17,729 nt of DNA from an uncultured Eubacteriales bacterium (GCA_902775835.1 CACYNZ010000023.1:1-17729); one strand, 5' to 3'; positions 6,203-14,434 are shown, numbered from the stretch's first letter. The notes: generated from the letters alone by a model not told the origin. A program made the numbers and translations.

Positions 6203-7087
6203 TTGTATCAGCGCATGTCTTTCAGAAAAAAGGCATTCCTGTTCCTGAGCTTTGCGGGCCCCGCTGTGTTCTTCTTCTGCTGTGTGGTCATTATCCCCCT
6301 GATCTACGGCATCTACCTGACCTTCACGGACTGGAACGGTCTGGCCGATGTCAAGAATTATGTGGGACTGAAAAACTATGTGGCCACCTTCCAGGATGAA
6401 ACCTTCTGGACCACACTGCTCCTGACCACCGGTTTCGCCGTTCTGTCCGTCATTTTCATCAATGTCATCGCCTTCTTCCTGGCCTATCTGCTGACCAGCG
6501 GCGTACGCGGACAGAATTTCTTCCGGGCCGGTTTCTTCACGCCGAACCTGATCGGCGGCCTGATTCTCGGTTATATCTGGCAGATCATCTTCAGCCGTGT
6601 GATTCCCAGTCTGTACGGAGTCTTTCCCGTTCAGCTGTTCCAGAAATCCTGGCTGTCCTCCCCCTCCACCGCTTTCGCTTCCCTGGTCATCGTACAGACC
6701 TGGCAGCTGTCCGGATATATGCTGCTGATCTTCATTTCCGGGTTCGTGGGCATTCCGGAGGATGTGTTGGAGGCTGCCAAGATCGACGGCGCCAACGACC
6801 GCCAGACCACGCTGCATATCCGGCTGCCCCTGATGGTGCCTTCCTTCGTGGTCTGCCTGTTCCTGTCCCTGACGCGTTCCTTCAAGGTCTATGACCTGAA
6901 CCTGTCCCTGACAGCGGGCGGTCCATATAATTCCACAAAAATGACAGCCATGCATATTTACACGCAGGCCTTTGAAAATCATCAGTACGGCGTCGGCCAG
7001 GCCGAAGCCCTGATCTTCTTCCTTGTCATCGCTGTCATTTCCCTGACCCAGACCTATCTCGGAAAGAAGCGGGAGGTGGAAGCATAA
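6203..7087 (+). CDS. ABC sugar transporter permease, MalF type
   Basis: This integral membrane permease has about six hydrophobic segments and forms a heterodimer with the next gene product. It carries the cytoplasmic loop that contacts the ATPase: EAAKIDGANDRQTTLHIRLP, with EAA near residues 190-192 and the conserved Gly four residues further on. The start is probably TTG 6203, eight bases after AAAGGTGG. ATG 6215 in the same frame is possible but lies about 20 bases from that site. A longer reading from TTG 6173 would begin inside the stem-loop and is unlikely. The predicted length is 294 residues, normal for the family. The stop TAA shares its last base with the next ATG (TAATG), so translation is coupled. 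No ATPase gene is in the operon; a shared MsmK/MalK-like ATPase encoded elsewhere is expected. Confidence 0.93.
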   Translation: MYQRMSFRKKAFLFLSFAGPAVFFFCCVVIIPLIYGIYLTFTDWNGLADVKNYVGLKNYVATFQDETFWTTLLLTTGFAVLSVIFINVIAFFLAYLLTSGVRGQNFFRAGFFTPNLIGGLILGYIWQIIFSRVIPSLYGVFPVQLFQKSWLSSPSTAFASLVIVQTWQLSGYMLLIFISGFVGIPEDVLEAAKIDGANDRQTTLHIRLPLMVPSFVVCLFLSLTRSFKVYDLNLSLTAGGPYNSTKMTAMHIYTQAFENHQYGVGQAEALIFFLVIAVISLTQTYLGKKREVEA

Positions 7088-7947
7088 TGAGTGAATTATC
7101 GCATGCCGCCGGCGGAAGGAAAAAGCTCCGTCAGGCCCTTAAGCTGACCATCGCCATCATTGTGCTGATCATCTACCTCTTCCCCTTCGTTCTGGTGCTG
7201 GTCAATTCCCTGAAAACCAAGGTTTCCATCGTAAAAGCCCCGCTTCTGCTGGTTGATGCAAAGGGTCCCCAGTGGGTCAACTATCAGAACGCCATCGACA
7301 AAATGGATTTCGTGCGTACCTTCAGCAACAGCCTTTTCGTGGTCGGCGTTTCCGTGGCCCTGCTCATGATTGTCTCCAGTATGGCAGCGTGGCTGTTCGT
7401 ACGCGCCAAGTGGGCAGCCTGCCGCATCAGCTTCTCCGCCATGCTGGCATCCATGATCGTTCCCTTCCAGGTCGTCATGATCCCGCTGATTGCCATCTAC
7501 GGAGCACAGCTCCATCTGCTGAACTACCGCATGACCATGGTGTTCATGAACCTGGGTTTCGGCGTCAGTATGTGTACCTTCATGTGTCATGGCTTCATCA
7601 AGGGAAACATCCCTGTAGCCCTGGAAGAAGCAGCACGCATTGACGGCGCCGGCTACCACCGCACGTTCTTTACCATCGTGCTGCCGCTTCTCAAGCCCAT
7701 TCTTTCCACTGTTGCCATCCTGGAAATCCTGAGCTACTGGAACGACTACCTGCTTCCTTCCATGATCTTTACCCGTAAGGAACTCTACACGCTGCCGTTG
7801 GCTATCCGCACTTTCTACGGCGAGTTTTCCAGCGACTACGGCAACATCATGGCAGGTCTGACGCTGTCCGTTGCACCGGTCATCCTTGTGTATCTGATTC
7901 TGCAGAAGCACGTGATCGGCGGCATCGTCGCAGGTGCCGTGAAATAA
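7087..7947 (+). CDS. ABC sugar transporter permease, MalG type
   Basis: This second membrane permease of the sugar importer has 286 residues. After a basic cytoplasmic N-terminus, the first membrane segment covers about residues 18-40, and five more follow. The ATPase-contacting loop reads EEAARIDGAGYHRTFFTIVLP (in part: EAA at 181-183, Gly187, then the hydrophobic-x-LP end), as in MalG-type proteins. The ATG overlaps the previous stop by one base, which points to coupled translation and a fixed one-to-one ratio of the two permeases. A 9-bp hairpin with a short T run lies between this gene and the sucrose phosphorylase gene. Confidence 0.93.
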   Translation: MSELSHAAGGRKKLRQALKLTIAIIVLIIYLFPFVLVLVNSLKTKVSIVKAPLLLVDAKGPQWVNYQNAIDKMDFVRTFSNSLFVVGVSVALLMIVSSMAAWLFVRAKWAACRISFSAMLASMIVPFQVVMIPLIAIYGAQLHLLNYRMTMVFMNLGFGVSMCTFMCHGFIKGNIPVALEEAARIDGAGYHRTFFTIVLPLLKPILSTVAILEILSYWNDYLLPSMIFTRKELYTLPLAIRTFYGEFSSDYGNIMAGLTLSVAPVILVYLILQKHVIGGIVAGAVK

Positions 7948-7989
7948 GCGGAATCTTTCTGATCCGCCCAGGAACACCCGGAACTACAC

Positions 7990-8019
7990 GCGGACAGGAG
8001 TTTTCCTGTCCGCATTTTC
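7990..8019 (+). terminator. Hairpin between permease and sucrose phosphorylase, possible partial terminator
   Basis: A perfect 9-bp stem GCGGACAGG / CCTGTCCGC with a 6-nt loop is followed by ATTTTCT. The phosphorylase ribosome binding site (GGAGG, near 8027) comes immediately afterwards, and I find no good promoter between. It is therefore more likely an attenuating or processing hairpin than a full stop. Confidence 0.6.
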
Positions 8020-8040
8020 TGCTTATGGAGGGAAACCGTC

Positions 8041-9477
8041 ATGTCACACAGACCCATTGAAAACAAGGCCATGCTCATCACCTACGCCGACAGCCTCGGA
8101 AGCAATCTGAAGGATCTGAGCCAGGTGCTGGACGGCCCGCTCAGCGGTGCTTTCGGCGGCGTGCATATCCTGCCCTTCTTCCCGTCCTCCGGAGACCGCG
8201 GGTTTTCGCCCATCACCTACCGTGAGGTGGATCCCGCGTTCGGCACCTGGGACGATATTGACCGCATCGCATCCCGTTACTATCTCATGTATGACTATAT
8301 GATCAATCATATCTCCGTAAAAAGTCCGGAATACCAGGATTTTCTCCGGAACAAGGACGCCTCGCGCTACCACGATTTCTTCATCCGGTTCAAGGATTTC
8401 TGGAAAAATGGCGAACCGACCCCGGAGGAAGACGCGGCCATCTACCGTCGGCGCATCGGCAAGGGCACCTATATCACCGCCAATTTTGCCGACGGCACCA
8501 GCGAGAAGGTATGGTGTACCTTTTCCGATGAACAGGTGGACATCAACTGCCAGCGCTCCGAGGAGGCCCGGCGCTTCCTGAAGGACACGCTCAGTTTTCT
8601 CTCCGAGCACGGTTGTTCCCTGATCCGGCTGGACGCCTTTGCCTATGCCACAAAAAAAGCCGGCACCAACTGCTTTTTTGTGGAGCCGGACGTGTGGAAG
8701 CTGATGGCCGAAGCCCGCGACGCTGCGGGCGAAGGCGGTGTGGAAATCCTGCCGGAAATCCATGAGAACTATTTTATCCAGATGAAGCTGTCCGAAAAGG
8801 GCTATTATGTGTATGACTTCCAGCTGCCCATGCTGCTGCTCAATGCCATCTTCACCGGAAAGACCCTGTATCTGAAGAACTGGCTGAAGATCTGCTCGCC
8901 GCACCAGTTCACCACGCTGGATACCCATGACGGCATCGGCGTGGTGGATGTCCGGTATCTCATGCCGGACGAGGAAGTGCAGGACACGAAGATGAAGGTC
9001 TACGAGCTCAATCCCGGGACCGCAAAAATCTTCAGCGAACTCCGCGGACCTCTGGACCGGAATTTCAACACGTATCAGATCAACTGTTCCTATTATTCCG
9101 CCGTCGGCGAGGACGACGACCGGTATCTGCTGACCCGCGCCGTGCAGATGTTCGCGCCGGGCATTCCCCAGATCTATTACCAGGGCCTCCTGGCCGGAAA
9201 GAACGACTTTGACCTGTATGAAAAGACCAGACAGCCCCGGGACGTGAACCGGCACAACTATACACTGGAAGAAATTACCGCAGAAACTCAGCGGCCGGTG
9301 GTACAGAAACTGCTGGAGCTGCTTCGCTTCCGGAATACGCATCCGGCCTTTGACGGTTCGTTCCGTCTGGAAGAATGCGGGGAGCACGAGCTCGTGATGC
9401 GCCGGGAAAACGGCAGCAGCTGGGCGCGCCTCTGGGCGGACTTTACAACCTTCCGTTGGGAAATCACCTGTTCATAA
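8041..9477 (+). CDS. Sucrose phosphorylase (GH13 subfamily 18)
   Basis: This cytoplasmic enzyme is expected to split sucrose with phosphate into alpha-glucose-1-phosphate and fructose. The 478-residue sequence shows the GH13_18 pattern: LPFFPSSGDRGFSP (44-57), DYMINH (85-90), the nucleophile Asp198 in LIRLDAFAYA, the acid/base Glu239 in ILPEIHENY, and the transition-state Asp297 in TLDTHDGIG. AGKNDFDL and RDVNRHNY follow as in characterised members. It has no signal peptide. GGAGG lies nine bases before the ATG. The C-terminus is slightly shorter than the roughly 490-505 residues of known enzymes but ends in a plausible beta strand. The subfamily also contains sucrose-6'-phosphate and glucosylglycerate phosphorylases; the non-phosphorylating ABC importer and neighbouring GH32 favour sucrose. 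It is convergent with the esterase gene, stops being 16 bp apart. Confidence 0.88.
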   Translation: MSHRPIENKAMLITYADSLGSNLKDLSQVLDGPLSGAFGGVHILPFFPSSGDRGFSPITYREVDPAFGTWDDIDRIASRYYLMYDYMINHISVKSPEYQDFLRNKDASRYHDFFIRFKDFWKNGEPTPEEDAAIYRRRIGKGTYITANFADGTSEKVWCTFSDEQVDINCQRSEEARRFLKDTLSFLSEHGCSLIRLDAFAYATKKAGTNCFFVEPDVWKLMAEARDAAGEGGVEILPEIHENYFIQMKLSEKGYYVYDFQLPMLLLNAIFTGKTLYLKNWLKICSPHQFTTLDTHDGIGVVDVRYLMPDEEVQDTKMKVYELNPGTAKIFSELRGPLDRNFNTYQINCSYYSAVGEDDDRYLLTRAVQMFAPGIPQIYYQGLLAGKNDFDLYEKTRQPRDVNRHNYTLEEITAETQRPVVQKLLELLRFRNTHPAFDGSFRLEECGEHELVMRRENGSSWARLWADFTTFRWEITCS

Positions 9478-9487
9478 TGCCTTTTTC

Positions 9488-9502
9488 CGGGCTCACAGCC
9501 CG
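9488..9502. repeat. Small hairpin between convergent stop codons
   Basis: CGGGCT / AGCCCG with a 3-nt loop covers the stop codon of the minus-strand esterase and lies 11 bp past the phosphorylase stop. Neither strand has a T run straight after it, so it is at best a weak or factor-assisted terminator. Confidence 0.4.
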
Positions 9503-10305
9503 AAGAACGTCAGCGCTTCCTGAATCGCCAGATCCCAGAAGCGCCATTCATGCGCGTATCCCGGCCTGGTAAACCAGTGTGCTTCCAGGCCGATTTCCTC
9601 ACAGTGCTTTCTGAACTTCCTGAAATTTTCATAGATCATGGCATCGTCTTCCCCGCATGCAAACATTAGGCGGGGAAGCGTTCCTTTCGGGGCAAGCCGG
9701 TCAATCATGGCCCACACGTTCTCATTGGACGCCTTGAACGCGTCCAGTCCACCGGCATTGCGGAGCGTATTGCGCATCCGCGGGTTCGCTGTATCCAGCA
9801 AAAAATTCGGATGTCCCTCGCGCATGTCCTCCATGTCCACCGGGGCTGCGGAGAGCACCGCCGCCGCGGCAAAACGTTCCGGATGATTGACTGCATACTT
9901 GATGGTTCCCCGTCCGCCCATGGAAAGGCCCGCAATAAAGTTGTCCTCCCTGCGGTCAGAGACTGGCAGCCAGCCGTACACCATGGGCATAAGCTCTTCC
10001 GTCAGATAATCGTACATCCGGAAGCCCATCATGGTGTCATTCCAGTTGGAATAATTGGAATTCAGCGCCGGAGGCATGACCACCACCAGGTTTTTCTCCT
10101 CGGCGTACAGTTCAATATTGCTTTTCCGCACCCAGTCGGTCTGATCCCCGTAGGTCCCGTGCAGAAGCCAGAGCACCCTGTATTTTTTCCCGGAGCGGTA
10201 AAACGTCTCCGGCGTCATCGCTCTGGGCTTGTCTGGCAGGATCACGGCCACCTCATGATTGTTCGCCAGATACTGGCTTTCAAAATTGATATGCATAAGT
10301 GACAT
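9493..10305 (-). CDS. CE1/esterase-D-like alpha/beta hydrolase
   Basis: This 270-residue serine esterase probably acts in the cytoplasm, since no signal peptide is present. Visible parts are the oxyanion motif LLHGTYGDQTDW (48-58), the nucleophile elbow GLSMGG with Ser128, a likely catalytic Asp in GEDD (219-221), and the His252 in YAHEWRFWD. This pattern fits the CE1/tributyrin esterase group that removes acetyl, feruloyl or other acyl groups from sugars, or S-formylglutathione hydrolase relatives; substrate cannot be fixed. GAGGAGG lies seven bases before ATG 10305. It is the second gene of a minus-strand pair, starting 22 bp after the PHP gene stop, and is embedded in the sucrose locus, which suggests but does not prove a role with acylated sugars. 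Confidence 0.87.
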   Translation of the reverse strand: MSLMHINFESQYLANNHEVAVILPDKPRAMTPETFYRSGKKYRVLWLLHGTYGDQTDWVRKSNIELYAEEKNLVVVMPPALNSNYSNWNDTMMGFRMYDYLTEELMPMVYGWLPVSDRREDNFIAGLSMGGRGTIKYAVNHPERFAAAAVLSAAPVDMEDMREGHPNFLLDTANPRMRNTLRNAGGLDAFKASNENVWAMIDRLAPKGTLPRLMFACGEDDAMIYENFRKFRKHCEEIGLEAHWFTRPGYAHEWRFWDLAIQEALTFFGL

Positions 10306-10327
10306 GCGGAATCCTCCTCTTCAGATG

Positions 10328-11044
10328 TCATGTCCGGGAAAGCAAAAAATCCAGCGTGCGCCGGGCGTCTGTATTCAGCACAAGCGCTTCCGGGAAGGAA
10401 ATACTTTCCATCAGCTGTCTTGCCAGGTCCACATCCCCGACAGCACTGGGATCATGGGCATCGGAGCTGACAATGACCGGCACCTGGTACTGCACGCACA
10501 GAGCCAGCATCCGGCGGTAGTTGTCAAAACAGTTCAGGCGGTGCTGCGGCTTGCCCAGGGAACTGCTGTTCACTTCCAGTGCGGTCCCGGTTTCCCTCGC
10601 GGCACGTACCAGCGCCTCATAGTCCAGCGGGGTATGATCGTCATCCGGATGCGAAATCAGCTTCACCTTCGGATGCTGCATGCACGCCGCCACGTTTTCC
10701 GTATTCCAAATGGCCCCCGCATCCTGATAGCATGTTCCATGAATACCGGCAATGGCGTAATCCAGATGATCCATGAACCGCTCCTCCAGAGACAGGGTTC
10801 CGTCATTGAGAACATTGATCTCACAGCCGTGGATGATCTGCACGCCGTACAATGTCCTCGGGATCACGTGCAGGTTCAGGTAGTAGAACGGATCCACCGT
10901 TCCCGGCACGCCCGGGGCATGCTCCGTAAGCCCGAGTACGGCCAGTCCCTTTTCCGAGGCCGCCTGTGCCATCTCACGGATGGTGCCGTAGGCATGCCCG
11001 CTGGCAATGGTATGGGTATGAATATCCGCAGCAATCTGATACAT
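10328..11044 (-). CDS. PHP-domain phosphoesterase, YcdX-like
   Basis: This is a 238-residue metal-dependent phosphoesterase of the polymerase and histidinol phosphatase superfamily. The metal-binding signatures appear in the expected order: DIHTHT...GHAY near the N-terminus, GLTEHAPG, GCEINVL, AGIHGT, ISHPDDD and SSDAHDP near the C-terminus. It is short and lacks any polymerase part, so it resembles stand-alone YcdX-type phosphatases. I prefer ATG 11044, six bases after GAGG; ATG 11056 in the same frame adds four residues and is possible. A readable promoter lies at 11104-11132. It is the first gene of a unit with the esterase. The natural substrate of this subgroup is not established; a sugar or nucleotide phosphate is likely. 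Confidence 0.87.
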   Translation of the reverse strand: MYQIAADIHTHTIASGHAYGTIREMAQAASEKGLAVLGLTEHAPGVPGTVDPFYYLNLHVIPRTLYGVQIIHGCEINVLNDGTLSLEERFMDHLDYAIAGIHGTCYQDAGAIWNTENVAACMQHPKVKLISHPDDDHTPLDYEALVRAARETGTALEVNSSSLGKPQHRLNCFDNYRRMLALCVQYQVPVIVSSDAHDPSAVGDVDLARQLMESISFPEALVLNTDARRTLDFLLSRT

Positions 11045-11103
11045 CGTCTTCCTCATTCATCCTGTGGATTGCAGACCCGGGAAAGCCGTGCCCGCTTTCC
11101 TGT

Positions 11104-11132
11104 ATTGTAGTATAGCCCGCCTTTTTGCGCAA
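11104..11132 (-). promoter_or_regulatory. Promoter of the PHP-esterase unit
   Basis: On the minus strand TTGCGC (11132-11127) and TACAAT (11109-11104) are 17 bp apart. The -35 is part of the palindrome TTGCGCAA (11125-11132), so the same bases could serve a plus-strand -35 for the GH32 gene, where a poor -10 (ATGAAT, 11148-11153) lies 17 bp on. A second small inverted repeat, CATGT-AC-ACATG (about 11139-11150), lies in the same divergent region and could bind a regulator. Confidence 0.55.
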
Positions 11133-11194
11133 TCATTCCATGTACACATGAATGTATCCCGGAGGCCCGGCCGCCGGGAAGATCGGAGGTTTCC

Positions 11195-12676
11195 ATGCGT
11201 ATCTGGACCCGGGAAGCGTCCTACCGTTATCTCACAGACCCCGGCGAACTGGAGCCGCTGCACCGGAAGACCGCGTCTTCCGTCTGGCGTCAGCATTTCC
11301 ACAACCAGCCCGTCACCGGCCTCCTGAACGATCCCAACGGCTTTGCCTGGTTTGACGGAGCCTGGCACCTTTTCTACCAGTGGTGTCCCTGGGGCGCTGT
11401 TCACGGCCTGAAATACTGGTACCACATCATTTCCCATGACCTTGTTTCCTGGAAAAATCTGGGCGTCTGTCTCTGTCCGGGACTGGGCGATGCCTTCGAC
11501 AACCGGGGCGTGTATTCCGGTTCCGCCATGCCCGCCGGAGACACGCTTCTGCTCTACTACACCGGCAACCACCGGGACCTGGACTGGACACGCCGCCCCT
11601 GCACCTGCCTGGCGCGCCTTGACAGAAACGGCCATGCGGAAAAAGCGCCGGCGCCTCTGTTCGGAGCCCATCCGGACTACACGGAGCACCAGCGTGATCC
11701 AAAGATTCTTTACGACCCCGGAACCCAGGCCTGGCATATCCTGCTCGGTGCGCAGACCAGAGACGGGGACGGATGCATACTGGTCTACTCCTCCCAAAGC
11801 CCGGTGGACGGCTGGACCTTTGCAGGGCAGCTGAAGGTGACCGGGTATGAACATTTCGGAAGCATGTGGGAATGTCCCTCCATGGAGCATATATCCGGGC
11901 GGGATGTGCTGATCTTCTGCCCGCAGCAGCTGACGCTTCCCTCGCGCGCCACTTGCCGTGACCACTGTGGGTATCTTCTGGGGACCATGGACTGGGCATC
12001 CCTTGTCTTCACACCGGAATCCCCGTTTACCGTGCTGGATGCCGGCTTTGACTTTTATGCGGCGGCCGGCGCCGCCGGTCTCCCTGGTTCGGACCGGGCC
12101 GTGGTTATCGGCTGGATGGGCCTGCCAAATGCCTCCTATCCCACAGATGAAGAGGACTGGTCCGGCTGCCTGAGCCTGCCCCGGGAACTTACGCTGCGCA
12201 ATGGACAGCTGATCCAGCGTCCCCTGCCAGAGATGAAAAAGCTCAGAAATGAGCAGCTGACACCCGTTCCGAACCATGCCGGCTGTTTTTCCCTTCCCCT
12301 CTGCGCTGAGCTGGAAATGGACTGGGATTCCTCCGATCTGGACATGGCCCTGTTTACCGACGCACAGGGACAGGGCGGCTTTATGCTCCGCTATGACACC
12401 GCGAACCATACCTTCTTTGCGGACCGCGGCGGCATGGAGCATGTGTCCAGCCCTGACATGGGCACCGCAAGGACCTGCCGCCTGGAAAACGGCCTGCACC
12501 GCCTGCACATGTTTATAGACTCCAGTTCCCTGGAAGTCTTTGTCAATGACGGGGAAGCCGTCCTGAGCTCCCGCGTCTTTCCTGCGCATAAGGAGCATTT
12601 CTTCCGCACAGACATGAATGCATCTTTGCGCCTCTGGGCTCTGGCACCTGCTGTGGAAGACCGGTTCCTGGTCTGA
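11195..12676 (+). CDS. scrB: GH32 beta-fructosidase / sucrose-6-phosphate hydrolase type
   Basis: This is a 493-residue glycoside hydrolase that cleaves terminal beta-fructosyl bonds in sucrose, sucrose-6-phosphate or short fructo-oligosaccharides. The five-bladed propeller domain shows the nucleophile Asp46 in TGLLNDPNG, the stabilising Asp168 in EHQRDPK and the acid/base Glu226 in WECPS. The VYSGSA strand and HDLVSW are typical of the bacterial ScrB group. A beta-sandwich domain covers roughly 350-493, including SSSLEVFVNDGEAVLSSR (shortened here: SLEVFVNDGE). It has no signal peptide, so it acts inside the cell on imported sugar. GGAGG is five bases before ATG 11195. Since import is by an ABC system, unphosphorylated substrate is more likely than sucrose-6-phosphate, so the symbol marks family and not confirmed specificity. 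Confidence 0.9.
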   Translation: MRIWTREASYRYLTDPGELEPLHRKTASSVWRQHFHNQPVTGLLNDPNGFAWFDGAWHLFYQWCPWGAVHGLKYWYHIISHDLVSWKNLGVCLCPGLGDAFDNRGVYSGSAMPAGDTLLLYYTGNHRDLDWTRRPCTCLARLDRNGHAEKAPAPLFGAHPDYTEHQRDPKILYDPGTQAWHILLGAQTRDGDGCILVYSSQSPVDGWTFAGQLKVTGYEHFGSMWECPSMEHISGRDVLIFCPQQLTLPSRATCRDHCGYLLGTMDWASLVFTPESPFTVLDAGFDFYAAAGAAGLPGSDRAVVIGWMGLPNASYPTDEEDWSGCLSLPRELTLRNGQLIQRPLPEMKKLRNEQLTPVPNHAGCFSLPLCAELEMDWDSSDLDMALFTDAQGQGGFMLRYDTANHTFFADRGGMEHVSSPDMGTARTCRLENGLHRLHMFIDSSSLEVFVNDGEAVLSSRVFPAHKEHFFRTDMNASLRLWALAPAVEDRFLV

Positions 12677-12775
12677 CCTCTGCCTCTCCGGCACAGGGAA
12701 AGCACGGTTCTGCGCCTCATCAACCGTCTTGAGACGCCCGCGCATCCGGGTGGATGGAACAGAAATCAAAGGCCT

Positions 12776-12813
12776 GAAGTGCGACCTTGTCCGGACTCCG
12801 GACGAGACGCTTC
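12776..12813. repeat. Strong imperfect hairpin in the GH32-MATE gap
   Basis: CTTGTCCGG (12786-12794) and CCGGACGAG (12798-12806) form a 9-bp stem with one G-T pair and a 3-nt loop. It is extended outward by GCG/CGC and GAA/TTC across small internal loops, giving a 38-nt structure. No T run follows on either strand. It lies about 100 bp after the GH32 stop and before the bidirectional terminator. No function is assigned; an RNA-stability element or small palindromic repeat is possible. Confidence 0.5.
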
Positions 12814-12853
12814 CGAATTCCCTGACCTTTCCCTTCCAGGAACCGGAAAAAAC

Positions 12854-12905
12854 GAAATTGCCCTTCAGAAACGGTGGATATGACCGTTTCCAAAGGGCGA
12901 TTTTC
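12854..12905. terminator. Bidirectional terminator between GH32 and MATE genes
   Basis: GAAACGGT (12868-12875) / ACCGTTTC (12883-12890) and, beyond a 2-nt mismatch, CCCTT / AAGGG with flanking A-T pairs form a long stem with a 7-nt loop. The plus strand continues TTTTC and the minus strand TTTCGTTTTTT. The element can stop both converging transcripts. Confidence 0.85.
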
Positions 12906-12921
12906 ATTCACAGCGCCTGCC

Positions 12922-14265
12922 TTACACTTTGATGCCGTGCGCAAGCGCGCTTCTGGAATAGCGGATCACCAGGAGCGTCGAGCAGAGAATCCATCCCACA
13001 GGATAGGCAAGCGCCACTGCCACGAATCCTGCACCCAGCATGCGGGTCACCGCCAGGTATACCTGCCGGAAGGCAACAAAGGAGATCAGCATGATCACCG
13101 TGGGCATGGTGGCATCGCCAATCCCGCGCAGTGCGCCGGCATAGATCTGATTGAAGCACACCGCAATATAGAAGGGTGTCACAATATGGATGAAGCGTAT
13201 GCCGTAGTCAATGACGTCCTCTTCGGGAGAAAACAGCTGCATCAGGGGTCTTGCCAGCACAAACACCACCAGGCCCAGGACCACGGTTGCGATCAGACTC
13301 ATGACCGTGGCAATGCGCACGCCTTCCCTGGCCCGTCCAGGCTGTCTTGCGCCCCAGTTCTGACTGACAAAGGTGGTGGAAGACATGCTGATGCTCTGCA
13401 CCGGGACCAGGGCAAAGGCATCGATTTTCCCGTACACGCCGTACCCGGCCATGCAGGCGGATCCGAAGGCATTGATATAGGACTGGACAAACACATTGGA
13501 AAACGACGTGATGGCTGACTGGATGCTGCTGGGCAGGCCCAGGCGCAGAATCTGCTTCAGCGCGTTCCTGTCGATCCGCATCTTCCGCCAGCGTATGCCG
13601 TAATCACCCTTTTCCAGGCTCAGCGTCACCAGGATCAGAAGCGCGGACAATACCTGCGCGAGCACCGTGGCCAGGGCAACACCGTCCACCTTCATGTGGA
13701 ACACCAGCACGAAGAGCAGGTCCAGCACCGTATTGAGAAGCGCTGAAATGATCAGAAAGAACAGCGGCCGCCGGGAATCACCCACGGCACGCAGAATGCC
13801 GCTTCCGATATTGTAGAACAATATCCCCGCAACCCCGGCAAAGTAGATGGACAGATAGCGGCTCGAGTCCGCCATGACATCATCCGGCGTCTGCATGAAC
13901 CGGAGCATCGGACCGATAATGATCTGACCGATCACAGTGGCCACCAGGCTCATCAGGAATGTCAGGGCAACCGTGGTATGCACGGCCTTGCTGAGCCCTT
14001 CCCGGTCATGCGCGCCGTATCGCTGGGAAATCACCACGGATGCACCGGTGGCAAGACCGGCACAGAACCCCACCACCGTATTGATGATCGGTCCGGTGGA
14101 ACCCACGGCTGCCTGCGCCTGCTTTCCCACGAACTGACCCACCACCAGCGTGTCCACGGTATTGTACAGCTGCTGAAACAGCAGACCGATTGCCATGGGC
14201 ACTGAAAAGCGGATCATGTGCAGCCAGATATTCCCCTCTGTCATGTCTGAGTCCATTCGGGCCAT
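12922..14265 (-). CDS. MATE family multidrug/metabolite efflux protein
   Basis: This 447-residue inner-membrane antiporter has about twelve hydrophobic segments in two related halves; the family exports organic cations, drugs or toxins in exchange for Na+ or H+. Typical features are the N-terminal FSVPMAIGLLFQQLYNTVDT stretch, GSTGPIIN, GxxTGASVVISQRYGA and, in the second half, GLPSSIQSAI, SMSSTTFVSQNWGA and AGALRGIGDATMP. The reading frame is open upstream to 14505, but ATG 14265 gives the normal family length and follows AAGGGGGG by about seven bases, whereas the extra 80 residues would be unlike MATE proteins and would run across a promoter and terminator. It is monocistronic. Substrate is unknown. 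Confidence 0.92.
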   Translation of the reverse strand: MARMDSDMTEGNIWLHMIRFSVPMAIGLLFQQLYNTVDTLVVGQFVGKQAQAAVGSTGPIINTVVGFCAGLATGASVVISQRYGAHDREGLSKAVHTTVALTFLMSLVATVIGQIIIGPMLRFMQTPDDVMADSSRYLSIYFAGVAGILFYNIGSGILRAVGDSRRPLFFLIISALLNTVLDLLFVLVFHMKVDGVALATVLAQVLSALLILVTLSLEKGDYGIRWRKMRIDRNALKQILRLGLPSSIQSAITSFSNVFVQSYINAFGSACMAGYGVYGKIDAFALVPVQSISMSSTTFVSQNWGARQPGRAREGVRIATVMSLIATVVLGLVVFVLARPLMQLFSPEEDVIDYGIRFIHIVTPFYIAVCFNQIYAGALRGIGDATMPTVIMLISFVAFRQVYLAVTRMLGAGFVAVALAYPVGWILCSTLLVIRYSRSALAHGIKV

Positions 14266-14301
14266 CGAGCCGCCCCCCTTCTGTTTCTGTCTCAAAAAAT
14301 C

Positions 14302-14329
14302 ATTATCCACACCCGCGCCGATTGTGCAA
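14302..14329 (-). promoter_or_regulatory. Promoter of the MATE gene
   Basis: On the minus strand TTGCAC (14329-14324) and GATAAT (14307-14302) are 16 bp apart. The predicted start near 14295 leaves a leader of about 30 nt before ATG 14265, and the element lies just past the terminator of the upstream gene. Confidence 0.5.
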
Positions 14330-14373
14330 GCCTGAATCCGGATTTCCTCCGGGCGGACCCTGCTGATCGCGCG

Positions 14374-14409
14374 AAAAAAGCCTCTTCCCGTTTTTGGGGA
14401 AAAGGCTTT
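14374..14409 (-). terminator. Terminator of the aldo-keto reductase gene
   Basis: On the minus strand AAAGCCTTTTCCC pairs with GGGAAGAGGCTTT (one A-C mismatch) around a loop of about seven nt, and runs into six T. It lies about 25 bp after the stop codon at 14435. Confidence 0.9.
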
Positions 14410-14434
14410 CTGCTCATAAATGGTATCTGCGCGC

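Noticed and set aside
8044..9387. 447-codon minus-strand open frame opposite sucrose phosphorylase
   Set aside because: It is wholly within a well-recognised GH13 gene, with no start signal and no recognisable motif.
9420..9477. Possible frameshift truncating the end of sucrose phosphorylase
   Set aside because: The protein is only slightly shorter than known family members, ends in a plausible beta strand, and I find no continuing family sequence in the other frames before the convergent gene.
11057..12907. 616-codon minus-strand open frame opposite the GH32 gene
   Set aside because: It spans the GH32 gene, the divergent promoter and the strong hairpin; composition is antisense-like, and the GH32 catalytic motifs on the plus strand are unambiguous.
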